Made by a program: the position numbers and the translations under genes. A DNA stretch of 49,826 bases from DAOUBF01 sp034432795. Its GTDB lineage: Bacteria > Chloroflexota > Anaerolineae > DSLN01. The notes under the pieces are model-generated. The model saw only the letters and a program-made list of their open reading frames with translations. It made no database searches and was not told the DNA's origin. The stretch lies in NCBI GenBank assembly GCA_034432795.1, contig DAOUBF010000065.1, positions 1-49,826 of the forward strand, in the 5' to 3' direction. This document shows positions 33,279-41,432 of this stretch, piece after piece (within the stretch, counting starts at the first letter, position 1; each line of letters starts with the position of its first letter).

Positions 33279-34052
33279 ATGCCTATGCCTTATCTCACCC
33301 TCAACGGCGAAAAGCTGTTCTATGCCGAACATCGCGGGGCACTGCAGCGCGGCCCGGTGGTGGTGCTCATCCACGGCGCCGGAGGCAGCCATCTGGACTG
33401 GCCCGCCGAAGTGCGCCGCCTGCCCGATGTGCGCCTGCTGGCGCTGGACCTGCCTGGACACGGGCGTTCCGGTGGCGCAGGCCGGGACTCTATCGGCGCC
33501 TATCGGGCGGTCGTCCGCGCCTTCATGGATGCGCTCAACCTGTCCCGCGTCGTCCTCGTGGGCCATTCTATGGGCGGCGCCATCGTCCAGGACATGGCTA
33601 TCCATGCTCCGGCGCGGCTAGCCGGGATCGTCCTGGTGGCGACAGGTGGGCGGCTGCGCGTGGCACCGGAGTTGTTGGAGGCCCTGGCCAGCGACCCTGT
33701 CCGTGCAGTGGACTGGATCATCGCGCACGAGTATGGCCCAGGCGCGCCAGAACAACTGGTGCGCCTGGGCCGGGCGCGCCTTCTGGAAACCCGGCCCGAC
33801 GTGCTGCGGGGCGATTACCTGGCCTGCAACGCATTTGATGTGCTCACCGAACTAGGGCGTATCCAGCTTCCCACGCTGGTCATCGGCGGGAGCGCCGATC
33901 AGATGACGCCGCCTAAATACCTGAGCTACCTGGCCGAGCATATCCCCGGCGCCCGTTTGCGCCTGATTGAGGGCAGCGGCCACATGGTGGCGCTGGAGCA
34001 GCCCGCTGCCGTCGCCCAGGCCATCGCGGATTTCCTGGCATCGCTCGGCTAG
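33279..34052 (+). CDS. Alpha/beta hydrolase
   Basis: A 257-residue hydrolase. LIHGAGGSHLDW is the oxyanion region; VGHSMGGAI holds the nucleophile Ser; GGSADQMTPP the Asp and EGSGHMVALE the His, completing the triad. LDLPGHGRSGG is also typical. There is no signal peptide, so it acts in the cytoplasm; the substrate (ester, lactone or halide) cannot be told. It follows the Asp-box gene with an 11-base gap and no promoter of its own. Confidence 0.85.
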   Translation: MPMPYLTLNGEKLFYAEHRGALQRGPVVVLIHGAGGSHLDWPAEVRRLPDVRLLALDLPGHGRSGGAGRDSIGAYRAVVRAFMDALNLSRVVLVGHSMGGAIVQDMAIHAPARLAGIVLVATGGRLRVAPELLEALASDPVRAVDWIIAHEYGPGAPEQLVRLGRARLLETRPDVLRGDYLACNAFDVLTELGRIQLPTLVIGGSADQMTPPKYLSYLAEHIPGARLRLIEGSGHMVALEQPAAVAQAIADFLASLG

Positions 34053-34062
34053 TGCATCTCCA

Positions 34063-34086
34063 AGGGCGGGTATGGAAACCTGCCCT
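34063..34086. repeat. Dispersed GGGCGGGT...ACCTGCCC palindrome
   Basis: An inverted repeat just after the hydrolase stop; a related copy lies in frame inside the GT-C gene at 4981-5003. It may also terminate the hydrolase transcript. Confidence 0.5.
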
Positions 34087-34207
34087 ATGGAAGCTCCCTG
34101 CCTTCCCCGCAATGGGGGGAACGTGCCTCCCTCCTCTGTGGGGGAGGGCAGGGGTGGGGGGCAGAGTCATCCCGAATTTGAAATGCACCCCAGGCTCCGC
34201 CCGCATC

Positions 34208-34236
34208 TTGACAGGATGGAACGAACGTTCTATCAT
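34208..34236 (+). promoter_or_regulatory. polA promoter with an overlapping LexA-type box
   Basis: TTGACA (34208-34213), 17 bases, TATCAT (34231-34236). Between them GAACGAACGTTC (34219-34230) matches GAAC-N4-GTTC, the Gram-positive-type SOS box. A repressor bound there would block polymerase, so polA is probably damage-inducible. Confidence 0.65.
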
Positions 34237-34298
34237 TGAGCTGTGAGGTGAGAGGGCGGTTCGCATTTTCGGCCCTTTCGTGCTAACATGAGGCCACA

Positions 34299-37169
34299 AT
34301 GGCGGGCAATAAACTCGTTTTGATAGATGGGCATGCGCTGGCCTACCGCGCCTACCACGCCCTGCCGCAGGAGTTGCGCACGGCGCGCGGTGAGCCGACC
34401 AACGCGGTGTACGGCTTCACCTCCATGCTGCTCAACGTCCTGCGCGACGAGCAACCGGACTACATCGCCGTCACCTTTGATGTCGGTCGCACCTTCCGCC
34501 ACGACGCTTACCAGGCGTATAAGGCCCAGCGTATCGCCGCACCCGATGACTTCACCCACCAGGTCAGCCGCATTTACGAGGTCCTGGAGGCCTTCAATAT
34601 CCCCATTTACACCGTCCCCGGCTATGAGGCCGACGACGTGCTGGGCACGCTGGCCCAGCAGGCGAAAGAGGCCGGGTTGGAGACGCTGATCGTCACCGGC
34701 GACAGCGATGCCCTGCAGCTTGTGGATGAGCACACCCGCGTGCTCACCTCCCGCTGGCGCTTCTCCGATACTGTTATCTACGACGTTGCCGCCATCCAGG
34801 AGCGCTATGGCCTCACGCCGGAGCAACTCATTGACCTCAAGGCGCTCATCGGCGATAAGAGCGACAACATCCCCGGTGTCAGCGGCATCGGCGAGAAAGG
34901 CGCCACCCAGCTCTTGCAAAAGTACGGCTCGCTGGAGAATATCTACGCCCACCTGGAGGAGATCAAGCCGGACCGCTACCGGCTGGCTCTGGCGCAGGGC
35001 CGCGATGCCGCCTTCCTGAGCAAAAAGCTGGTCACCATCCGCCGCGACGTGCCGGGCGTGCGCCTGGACCTGGACCGCTGCCGCGTCAAGCCCTATGACC
35101 CGGAGCGCGTGATCGCCCTGCTGCGCGAACTGGAATTCCGTTCCCTGGTGGACCGCCTGCCCACCGCCTTCTCCGCCGATCTCCACCAGCTCTCGCTGTT
35201 CGGTGCGGAGCAACCTGCCAGTACCGGGCTTCAGCCCGGTTCCCCGCCTGCGGCCAACTATCAACTCATCGCCGATGAGGGCAGCCTGCGCGCCCTGGCC
35301 GACCGCCTCTCCCGCGCCCCCGCCATCGCTGTGGACGTGGAGACGACCAGCCTGGACCCGCTCATGGCGGACCTGGTCGGTATCGCGTTGAGCGATGGGC
35401 CGGGCCGGGGCTACTATGTCCCCATCAGTCACCCTCCCCCGCCTGCGGAGGAGGCCAAACTGTTGCCTGAGGCCGAACCCCAAACGCTGTGGGACATCCA
35501 CCGCGACCTCCCCGCCAGGCAGGCCACCACGCCCTTGCGCCATGCGGAGATTCATCTGCCGCGTGAGACTGTCCTGCAGGTGCTCAAGCCTATCCTGGAA
35601 AACCCGGCCATCCGCAAGTATGCCCACAACGCCAAATACGACCTGGAGGTCCTGGCCGAGCACAACATCGCCCTGGCCGGGCTGGAATTTGACACGATGA
35701 TCGCCGAGTGGCTGATCAACCCGGAGCGGGGCAACCTGGGCCTGAAGAACCTGGCCTGGGCGCGGCTGGGCCAGGAGATGACCTCCATCACCGATTTGAT
35801 CGGCAAAGGCAAGGGGCAGATTTCTATGGCGCAAGTGCCGGTGGAGCAGGTGGTGCAGTATGCCGGGGCGGACGTGGACATGACCTACCGCCTGGTGGAG
35901 GTGCTCCGGCCCGAACTCACCCGGCTCAAGCTGGAGAAGCTCTTCCGCGAGGTGGAAATGCCCCTCATCCCGGTGCTGGTGGACATGGAGCGGGCGGGCG
36001 TCAAGCTGGACGTAGAACATCTCAGGCGCATGTCCAAGGCGCTGGAGGAGCGGCTGCACGAACTGGAATGGGAGATCCAGCAGATCGTGGGCCACCCCTT
36101 CAATATCAACTCCACGCAGCAATTGAGCGATGTCCTGTTTAAGGAACTGCACCTGCCGGCGGCGGGGCTGCGCAAGACGCAATCCGGCCACTTCTCCACC
36201 GCCGCCGAAGTGCTGGAGAAGCTGCGTGGCAAGCATCGCGTGGTGGACCTGGTGCTGGAGCATCGCCAGCTCAGCAAGATCAAGGGCACATACGTGGACG
36301 CGCTGCCCGCCCTGATCAACCCGCGCACCGGGCGTGTGCACACCGACTTTAACCAGACCGGTGCGGTCACGGGTCGGCTGAGTTCCAGCAACCCCAACCT
36401 GCAGAACATCCCCATCCGCACCGAGATCGGGCGCGAGGTGCGCAAAGCCTTCATCGCGGAAGAGGGTTGCAAGCTGATTTCGGCGGACTACTCGCAGGTG
36501 GAGTTGCGCATCCTGGCGCACGCCTCGCGTGAGCCGGCGCTCTTGGCCGCCTTCCGCCGCGGGGAGGACATCCACGCAGCCACTGCCTCCGCCGTCCTGG
36601 GCATCCCCATTGACCAGGTCACGCCGGAGCAGCGCCGCCTGGCGAAGACGATCAACTTCGGCGTGATCTATGGCATCAGCGGCTACGGCCTGGCCGACCG
36701 CACCGAACTCACCCAGGAGGAGGCGGAGCGCTTCATCAACGCCTATTTCGCCCGCTACCCCAAAGTGCGCGAGTATCTGGAGGGCCTGAAGCGCCAGGCC
36801 GCCGAGCAGGGCTACGTGGAGACGCTCTTAGGCCGCCGGCGCTACTTCCCCGAACTTGCGCCGGGCGCGCAGACCTCCTTCAACCAGCGCCGTGCCTCCG
36901 AACGCATGGCGGTCAATGCGCCCATTCAGGGCAGCGCCGCCGACATCATCAAGATCGCCATGTGTCGCCTGCACAGCGCGCTCAAAGCACGCCGGCTGCG
37001 CACCCGCCTCATCCTCCAGGTGCACGATGAACTTGTCCTGGAGGCCCCGGATGAGGAGGTGGAGGAGGTCAAGCCCCTGATCGTGGAGATCATGGAGAAC
37101 GCCTACCCACTTGACCCGCCGCTCAAGGTGGATGTCAAGGTCGGCCAGAATTGGGAGGAGGCGAAGTGA
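34299..37169 (+). CDS. polA: DNA polymerase I
   Basis: A 956-residue family A polymerase for repair and Okazaki-fragment maturation. The 5'-nuclease domain covers about 1-290 (LVLIDGHALAYRAYHAL; GDSDALQL; DNIPGVSGIGEKGA). The 3'-5' exonuclease domain (about 330-530) keeps its acidic residues: DVETTS, NAKYDLEVL and YAGADVDMT, so proofreading is probably active. Polymerase motifs are SADYSQVELRILAH (about 725), RRLAKTINFGVIYGISGYG (about 778) and QVHDELVLEAP (about 906). Two repeat-derived inserts are in frame, at 35219-35243 in the linker and about 35430-35455 in the exonuclease domain. Confidence 0.96.
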   Translation: MAGNKLVLIDGHALAYRAYHALPQELRTARGEPTNAVYGFTSMLLNVLRDEQPDYIAVTFDVGRTFRHDAYQAYKAQRIAAPDDFTHQVSRIYEVLEAFNIPIYTVPGYEADDVLGTLAQQAKEAGLETLIVTGDSDALQLVDEHTRVLTSRWRFSDTVIYDVAAIQERYGLTPEQLIDLKALIGDKSDNIPGVSGIGEKGATQLLQKYGSLENIYAHLEEIKPDRYRLALAQGRDAAFLSKKLVTIRRDVPGVRLDLDRCRVKPYDPERVIALLRELEFRSLVDRLPTAFSADLHQLSLFGAEQPASTGLQPGSPPAANYQLIADEGSLRALADRLSRAPAIAVDVETTSLDPLMADLVGIALSDGPGRGYYVPISHPPPPAEEAKLLPEAEPQTLWDIHRDLPARQATTPLRHAEIHLPRETVLQVLKPILENPAIRKYAHNAKYDLEVLAEHNIALAGLEFDTMIAEWLINPERGNLGLKNLAWARLGQEMTSITDLIGKGKGQISMAQVPVEQVVQYAGADVDMTYRLVEVLRPELTRLKLEKLFREVEMPLIPVLVDMERAGVKLDVEHLRRMSKALEERLHELEWEIQQIVGHPFNINSTQQLSDVLFKELHLPAAGLRKTQSGHFSTAAEVLEKLRGKHRVVDLVLEHRQLSKIKGTYVDALPALINPRTGRVHTDFNQTGAVTGRLSSSNPNLQNIPIRTEIGREVRKAFIAEEGCKLISADYSQVELRILAHASREPALLAAFRRGEDIHAATASAVLGIPIDQVTPEQRRLAKTINFGVIYGISGYGLADRTELTQEEAERFINAYFARYPKVREYLEGLKRQAAEQGYVETLLGRRRYFPELAPGAQTSFNQRRASERMAVNAPIQGSAADIIKIAMCRLHSALKARRLRTRLILQVHDELVLEAPDEEVEEVKPLIVEIMENAYPLDPPLKVDVKVGQNWEEAK
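35219..35243. repeat. Dispersed CCGGGCTTCAGCCCGG repeat inside polA
   Basis: A palindromic repeat embedded in frame in the linker between the 5'-nuclease and exonuclease domains, giving PASTGLQPGS. Related copies occur at 3747-3767, 5713-5737, 14365-14392 and 19366-19387. Confidence 0.8.
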
Positions 37170-37203
37170 GGCGAGCAAAGGGGCGTGAATGCGCTATTTT
37201 TCC

Positions 37204-37578
37204 CTATGGCAACCAATCCGTTTGCTTGTTCACCAGCAAGAATGCGATTAGGGCCAGATTGATGAACAAACCAAATCGCGCATCAGGCCAGCCGACAATG
37301 CAAAGAAGGAGCGAGAATACTGAGGTAATCAAGGTTACCGGCTGCCACCATGAAAGCCGTGCGCCTGTTCCGATACTGGAAGCCGCAAATGCTAGCGCCG
37401 CTACCAACCAGAGAAGTCCAAACACTCGGATTCCCCAATCACCGACATTGATATGGCCTGAAAGGATGGTGGTCTTGTAAGGCATTTCCTTCAGTTCGGC
37501 AAGTTTCCAGTATGCTATGAAACCTGGTAGATGAGCGAAACCATGCCCAAAGAGAATTAAGGCGAGAAGGATATGCAT
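37204..37578 (-). CDS. Small four-helix membrane protein
   Basis: A 124-residue protein with about four membrane helices. LLALILFGHGFAHLPGF at the N-terminus is a pattern seen in small uncharacterised membrane proteins; the function is unknown. ATG at 37576-37578 has AAGGAA upstream; the longer frame overlaps the previous gene and was rejected. It is in a stretch of visibly lower GC than its surroundings, beginning directly after polA, and follows the gene at 37599-38429 by 20 bases. Confidence 0.7.
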   Translation of the reverse strand: MHILLALILFGHGFAHLPGFIAYWKLAELKEMPYKTTILSGHINVGDWGIRVFGLLWLVAALAFAASSIGTGARLSWWQPVTLITSVFSLLLCIVGWPDARFGLFINLALIAFLLVNKQTDWLP

Positions 37579-37598
37579 TGTGCTTTCCTTGTGACAGG

Positions 37599-38429
37599 CT
37601 ACTGTGTTGAAATGTGTGACGGCTTCAAGTTCTTCAAATATGCAATCAATATTCCAATGCTGACAGCAAACAAAACCCCATAAATCACCCCCTGTGGGAT
37701 AACTACTGGCTGACCTGCCCGTATCATAAACGCTATCATTGAAAGAATCGCTAATGTGAGAAGCACAAAATGTGTCAGTAATACCCCTGCAAGCGTATAT
37801 CCTAAAGACTGTTTGCGCCACAGGTTGATGGACGTTATAACTACTGCGGGAAGCAGCCAGCCCATATCCAATACTTGTACGAAATTGGTTGGTGTTCCAG
37901 CGTCTATCAGGCTTTGGGGGGGATTCCCTGAAAGTGAAGCGGGGACGGCCTCACTTAACCATAGTAAATAGAAAAGAACCGCTATCACCCCCAGATAGAT
38001 GCTTACTGCCTTGACAGGCGTCCGTTCCGTGAAGCTCGCCTTGACGCCAGCCCAGTCCGTCGTCACGAGACCGCCGATCAAAGCATAGGTTGAACATCCC
38101 AGCAAGGCGACATAAACCAGGAACAGCGAGTTGAAGCGGACAGCAAATGCATAACCGACATAGGTGTACACCGTATAAACCAATCCCCCTAACCAGACCA
38201 GTCGTGCGCGTTGAGAACCACGACTGGCGAGAAGCGCGCTAATGGCTAAAGTGGGGAGAGCTACCACAAGCGTGATAGCATCCTGGCCTGTTGCCTGAGC
38301 CACAAGATTCGGCGTGTCACGATAAAGAGCACTGATGAATACTCCGCTCCCGGCGGCAATTGCCAGCAAAATGGCGATAGGGGCAGTGAGCCATAACCAT
38401 ATATCTGTGTTTCTAGCTGTCCTGCTCAA
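37599..38429 (-). CDS. Seven- or eight-helix membrane protein of unknown function
   Basis: A 276-residue hydrophobic protein with about eight helices and few charged residues. No family motif was recognised. I chose TTG at 38427-38429 because AGGAG lies six bases upstream; the frame could extend to a TTG at 38465 next to the attC-like site. Base composition is AT-richer than the flanking genes, which suggests transfer. It is the first gene after the attC-like site in the direction of transcription. Confidence 0.6.
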   Translation of the reverse strand: MSRTARNTDIWLWLTAPIAILLAIAAGSGVFISALYRDTPNLVAQATGQDAITLVVALPTLAISALLASRGSQRARLVWLGGLVYTVYTYVGYAFAVRFNSLFLVYVALLGCSTYALIGGLVTTDWAGVKASFTERTPVKAVSIYLGVIAVLFYLLWLSEAVPASLSGNPPQSLIDAGTPTNFVQVLDMGWLLPAVVITSINLWRKQSLGYTLAGVLLTHFVLLTLAILSMIAFMIRAGQPVVIPQGVIYGVLFAVSIGILIAYLKNLKPSHISTQ

Positions 38430-38472
38430 TCGTTGCTCCTTTGCATTTTGATCTAAGGTGGGCAAGAGCGCT

Positions 38473-38534
38473 GCCCAACGGCCTGCGCTTCACCTGCACA
38501 GCGGAGCGGCGTCAGGTGAAGGCGCGAGTTAGGC
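38473..38534 (-). other. Integron attC-like recombination site
   Basis: On the minus strand the site opens with GCCTAAC (38528-38534, fits RYYYAAC) and closes with GTTGGGC (38473-38479, fits GTTRRRY). The inner arms (38485-38496 and 38513-38525) pair with one unpaired extra base, as the extrahelical bases of attC sites do, around a variable loop. The GT2 stop codon lies seven bases upstream, the normal place for a gene in a cassette. Pairing continues for eight bases outside the core boxes, which is not usual. Confidence 0.65.
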
Positions 38535-38540
38535 AGCGCT

Positions 38541-39299
38541 CTACCGGCTGTTATTGTTCTCACGAGTACCCATATATTTAGCCAAGAGCGCAGAAACCCT
38601 TTGTCTCAGTTCAGTCAACTCTTTAGGAGTTAAGCCCTGAATTCTTGCCAGGGCCTCTAAGATCTCAAGAGCTTCTCTCAGATACCCTACTGCGGCAGCA
38701 GTAAGCGATGACGTTTCTTGCTTGCTCAAATGAATTAACCCTGGGAGTAAGACGAGGGCAGTTCTGTCTCTGGGGAACTTAGTAAAGAGAAAGGTCTCTA
38801 CTCCATAACCAAGATCTACCATTTCGTTTACCAGTGGCAGCAGATCGGCTTTATAGTAAGCACGCTGACCTGTCAGGATCAGAAAAGGAATAACATTTAC
38901 TAACGAGGGGGAGATTTTCTCTGGAACATCTACGCCTAGCACTGCTTTGGCTGAGCCATAGATCAATGGGAGGACCAAAGATAGTAAATGGTAGTGCTTC
39001 AAGTTCAATAAGTGAGCATCACAGAAAACCACGATTTCACCGTTGGCAGCTTTCAGCCCTGAGGCCATTGCGGCCCCTTTGCCTTTGTTGGTTGGATGGC
39101 TGATGATCTTGATTTTCTCTCCAAACGTCCTGAGTATTTCGGGGGTCTGATCGGTTGATCCATCGTCCACCACAACAACTTCACAGGGAAAACCACTCTC
39201 TATGATAGAAGTAACTGTCGTCTCAATGAACGCCTGCTCGTTGTAGGCAGCGATAATCACAGAAACAGGAGGTAAATTGATCTCTACTTTGGTTTCCAC
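38541..39299 (-). CDS. GT2-family glycosyltransferase carried on a gene cassette
   Basis: A 252-residue GT-A enzyme. VSVIIAAYNEQAFIETTVTSI is the family start; EVVVVDDGSTDQT binds the nucleotide; NKGKGAAMASGL and VFCDAHLL (an unusual DAH in place of DxD) follow. It lacks membrane helices. The acceptor is unknown. GC is low compared with the neighbours. A GTTGGGC core (39333-39339) sits just before the gene and an attC-like site just after, so the unit 38479-39338 looks like one integron cassette. Confidence 0.82.
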   Translation of the reverse strand: METKVEINLPPVSVIIAAYNEQAFIETTVTSIIESGFPCEVVVVDDGSTDQTPEILRTFGEKIKIISHPTNKGKGAAMASGLKAANGEIVVFCDAHLLNLKHYHLLSLVLPLIYGSAKAVLGVDVPEKISPSLVNVIPFLILTGQRAYYKADLLPLVNEMVDLGYGVETFLFTKFPRDRTALVLLPGLIHLSKQETSSLTAAAVGYLREALEILEALARIQGLTPKELTELRQRVSALLAKYMGTRENNNSR

Positions 39300-39332
39300 T
39301 GCTTTCTCCTACATTATTCGCTCGGATAAGCT

Positions 39333-39339
39333 GCCCAAC
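39333..39339 (-). other. Upstream boundary (GTTGGGC core) of the GT2 cassette
   Basis: On the minus strand GTTGGGC fits GTTRRRY and is followed by the same AGC as the distal core. No paired RYYYAAC box or integrase gene is found upstream, so this is not a full attC; it would be an attI-like or secondary insertion site. Confidence 0.45.
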
Positions 39340-39566
39340 TATAAAAGATTCCGCATGGTTATTCTATCACCAGAACCGCTGTTGTCAATCAGGCTTCGCC
39401 AGAACCCAACCCCGCCGGACAGTTGGCCCGGGCCCGTGACGCGCTGTGCTTCATCCCCTTCTTATTGCGATGTCCCCCGGCGTGTGGCCGGGCCGCCCAT
39501 AGCCCTCTGAATCGGGCGATCATGGCGGCCATGTGTATCGTTGACTTGCGCAGCGACAAAGGGGTT

Positions 39567-41027
39567 CTACGCCTCCTCCAACCGCACCCAATGTACCGCC
39601 ACACCCAGGGTGCGCGGATCGGCGCTTTTGTACACCTGCGCCGGGCGCCAGGTGGGGCTGGCGATGGTCACCTGGCCTTGCCAGTCCTGCGCCTCAACAC
39701 AGGCTGTCACCCGCTCCGCGTGGGCGGGCAGCCTGACCCGTTGGCTGGCCCTGCCCGCCGTCAGCGTGACCTCCAGCGGGAAGGGCGCGAAATTGCTTAA
39801 GCAGAACTCCACCGCCTTTACAGGCGCGACGCGGCTGCAACTCATCACGGACTTCCCCAGGGTGAACCGAAGCCCGGCCTCCGGCTCAGACCAGGTCCGG
39901 GCCTCGTCCGGCGGCAGCGTCAATTCATGCGGTGCGTACAGGCCCTGGCCCTTGTGGGCCACGATCACATCCGCCAGATGGGCCACGTCGCTGCGATGGC
40001 GGCGCGGCAGCCAGCCAAAAAACAGTAGGGTGCGCAAAAAGTACGAGGTGTCAAAGCCCAGCTCAAACCAGCCGAACTTGCGGATGGACCAGAGCGTCTG
40101 CCCGTCGGGGCGGACGAAGCCCCAGGGATGGGGAAAATCAGCGATAGGCTCCCCCGCGAAGGCCACCAGGCCCCCCGGCGCGATCATGTCATACAGGTTG
40201 CGCAGCATACGCAGGTGGTCTACGCAGTGATGAAAGCTTTCAAAGAAGACCGCTGCGTCGTACGGCTCGGTGGGCTGAAATGCCAGCATGTCTTGCTGGA
40301 CTACCGTCACCTCTACGCCCAGGATCCGGGCGCGATAGCGGATCAACTCCGCCCAGTTTGGGTCAATCTCCACCGCCGTCACCTGGTAGCCCATCTGCGC
40401 CAGATGCAAAGTGAGATTGCCTGCCCCCGGCCCGAACTCAACCACCCGCGCCCCTGGCGGAAGGTTCATGGCGCGGATGATAAACCCCTGGGCGATCAAC
40501 TGCTCACCGACGGTCGTCGGGCTGCGCGTCCCATAGGGGTAATACCAGCGCTTCAGCCATTCCAGGTCAAGCACGGAACGCTCATTGACCTCCGGCTGGT
40601 AGGAGTTGCGACCGGAGAGGGCATAGTACGTCTCCATTTGTGCCGCCGCATATTCCGGAGAATAGGGGTCATTGGGGAAATTCGCAGGAAGCACAAAGTG
40701 GATTTTGGCCATGCGGCGGCGCCCCTCATCGTCCGAGACCGCCAGGGCCTTATCAATCTCCGCGATCTCCGCATCCAGGTCGGCCAGGTTATCAATGACC
40801 TTCAGTTCCGGGTCACTGTTCACCGGCGATGGCAGGGATTGGATGTCAGCCGGTAAGGAACTCTTCAGCCAGAGATAGGCGCGCCCTAACAGCGGCCTGA
40901 GCCGCCGGAAGAGGAAGAGGATGAGCTTCTGGCGCCACGTCATAGGTGCGCTACTCGCGTTCAAATAGGGCTTTGGCGTGGCGCAACCGCCCGGCGCCAC
41001 AAAATGCATTGGATAGCGTGTCGCCAT
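39567..41027 (-). CDS. SAM-dependent methyltransferase with N- and C-terminal extensions
   Basis: A 486-residue protein. The central methyltransferase fold (about 195-330) has RVVEFGPGAGNLTLHLAQMG as motif I, TAVEIDPNWAELIR, VVQQDMLAF and YDAAVFFESFHHCVDHLRML. The N-terminal 120 residues are basic then acidic; the C-terminal about 130 are beta-rich and could bind a glycan. The substrate is unknown. ATG at 41025-41027 has no clear ribosome site; ATG at 40943 (MTWRQKLIL) is an alternative start. It could modify surface sugars, given the glycosyltransferase context. Confidence 0.7.
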   Translation of the reverse strand: MATRYPMHFVAPGGCATPKPYLNASSAPMTWRQKLILFLFRRLRPLLGRAYLWLKSSLPADIQSLPSPVNSDPELKVIDNLADLDAEIAEIDKALAVSDDEGRRRMAKIHFVLPANFPNDPYSPEYAAAQMETYYALSGRNSYQPEVNERSVLDLEWLKRWYYPYGTRSPTTVGEQLIAQGFIIRAMNLPPGARVVEFGPGAGNLTLHLAQMGYQVTAVEIDPNWAELIRYRARILGVEVTVVQQDMLAFQPTEPYDAAVFFESFHHCVDHLRMLRNLYDMIAPGGLVAFAGEPIADFPHPWGFVRPDGQTLWSIRKFGWFELGFDTSYFLRTLLFFGWLPRRHRSDVAHLADVIVAHKGQGLYAPHELTLPPDEARTWSEPEAGLRFTLGKSVMSCSRVAPVKAVEFCLSNFAPFPLEVTLTAGRASQRVRLPAHAERVTACVEAQDWQGQVTIASPTWRPAQVYKSADPRTLGVAVHWVRLEEA

Positions 41028-41134
41028 TATATCCCAAAGTTAGAGTTCAGGAAACCCGCCCCCTTCGTCCATTTGACCGATCCAGGCACAGATCTTGGAA
41101 CGTATATCTTTATGGATGCATTTCGCCCGAATTT

Positions 41135-41173
41135 CTCATGCAACTCTCATGTGCGTCTCATGTTCCTCTCATC
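41135..41173 (+). promoter_or_regulatory. Four direct repeats of CTCATG with an exact 11-bp period
   Basis: CTCATG begins at 41135, 41146 and 41157, and CTCATC at 41168. Eleven-base spacing places each on the same helix face, as in the direct-repeat sites of OmpR/PhoB-type response regulators. It lies in the divergent gap between the methyltransferase and sigma-factor genes, about 130 bases before the latter's -10. Confidence 0.6.
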
Positions 41174-41299
41174 TACGAGAGGTATTGCCTTATGGCTCTC
41201 TTTGCAACAGCGCTTCTGAAACTTTTAAGGGGTGAAGTGCATCTAATAGATGGTGACTTGTGTATAGGGAGATTTACTCATACTAATCCGGTCTTTTTA

Positions 41300-41308
41300 T
41301 GGTATAAT
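41300..41308 (+). promoter_or_regulatory. Extended -10 promoter of the sigma-factor gene
   Basis: TGG-TATAAT at 41300-41308, a perfect extended -10 in an AT-rich stretch, with no good -35. It leaves a leader of about 115 bases. The rest of the gap 41028-41432 holds no gene. Confidence 0.65.
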
Positions 41309-41432
41309 ATTTAAGATTTTGTGAGATTAATCACAGACCACGCAGGTCATTTTCGTGATAATATCGGTTGAGTGGTGATGTGTTGGAAACAATACATGGG
41401 CGGCTCCCACTACCGCCCCAGGAGATTAGAGG

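Noticed and set aside
34233..36575. A 780-codon open frame on the minus strand opposite polA
   Set aside because: It is the antisense shadow of a gene with every family A polymerase motif intact; high GC at third positions keeps such frames open. The translation has no recognisable domain.
37170..37203. A second attC site closing a membrane-protein cassette after polA
   Set aside because: No RYYYAAC/GTTRRRY pair or long inverted arms are present in this stretch.
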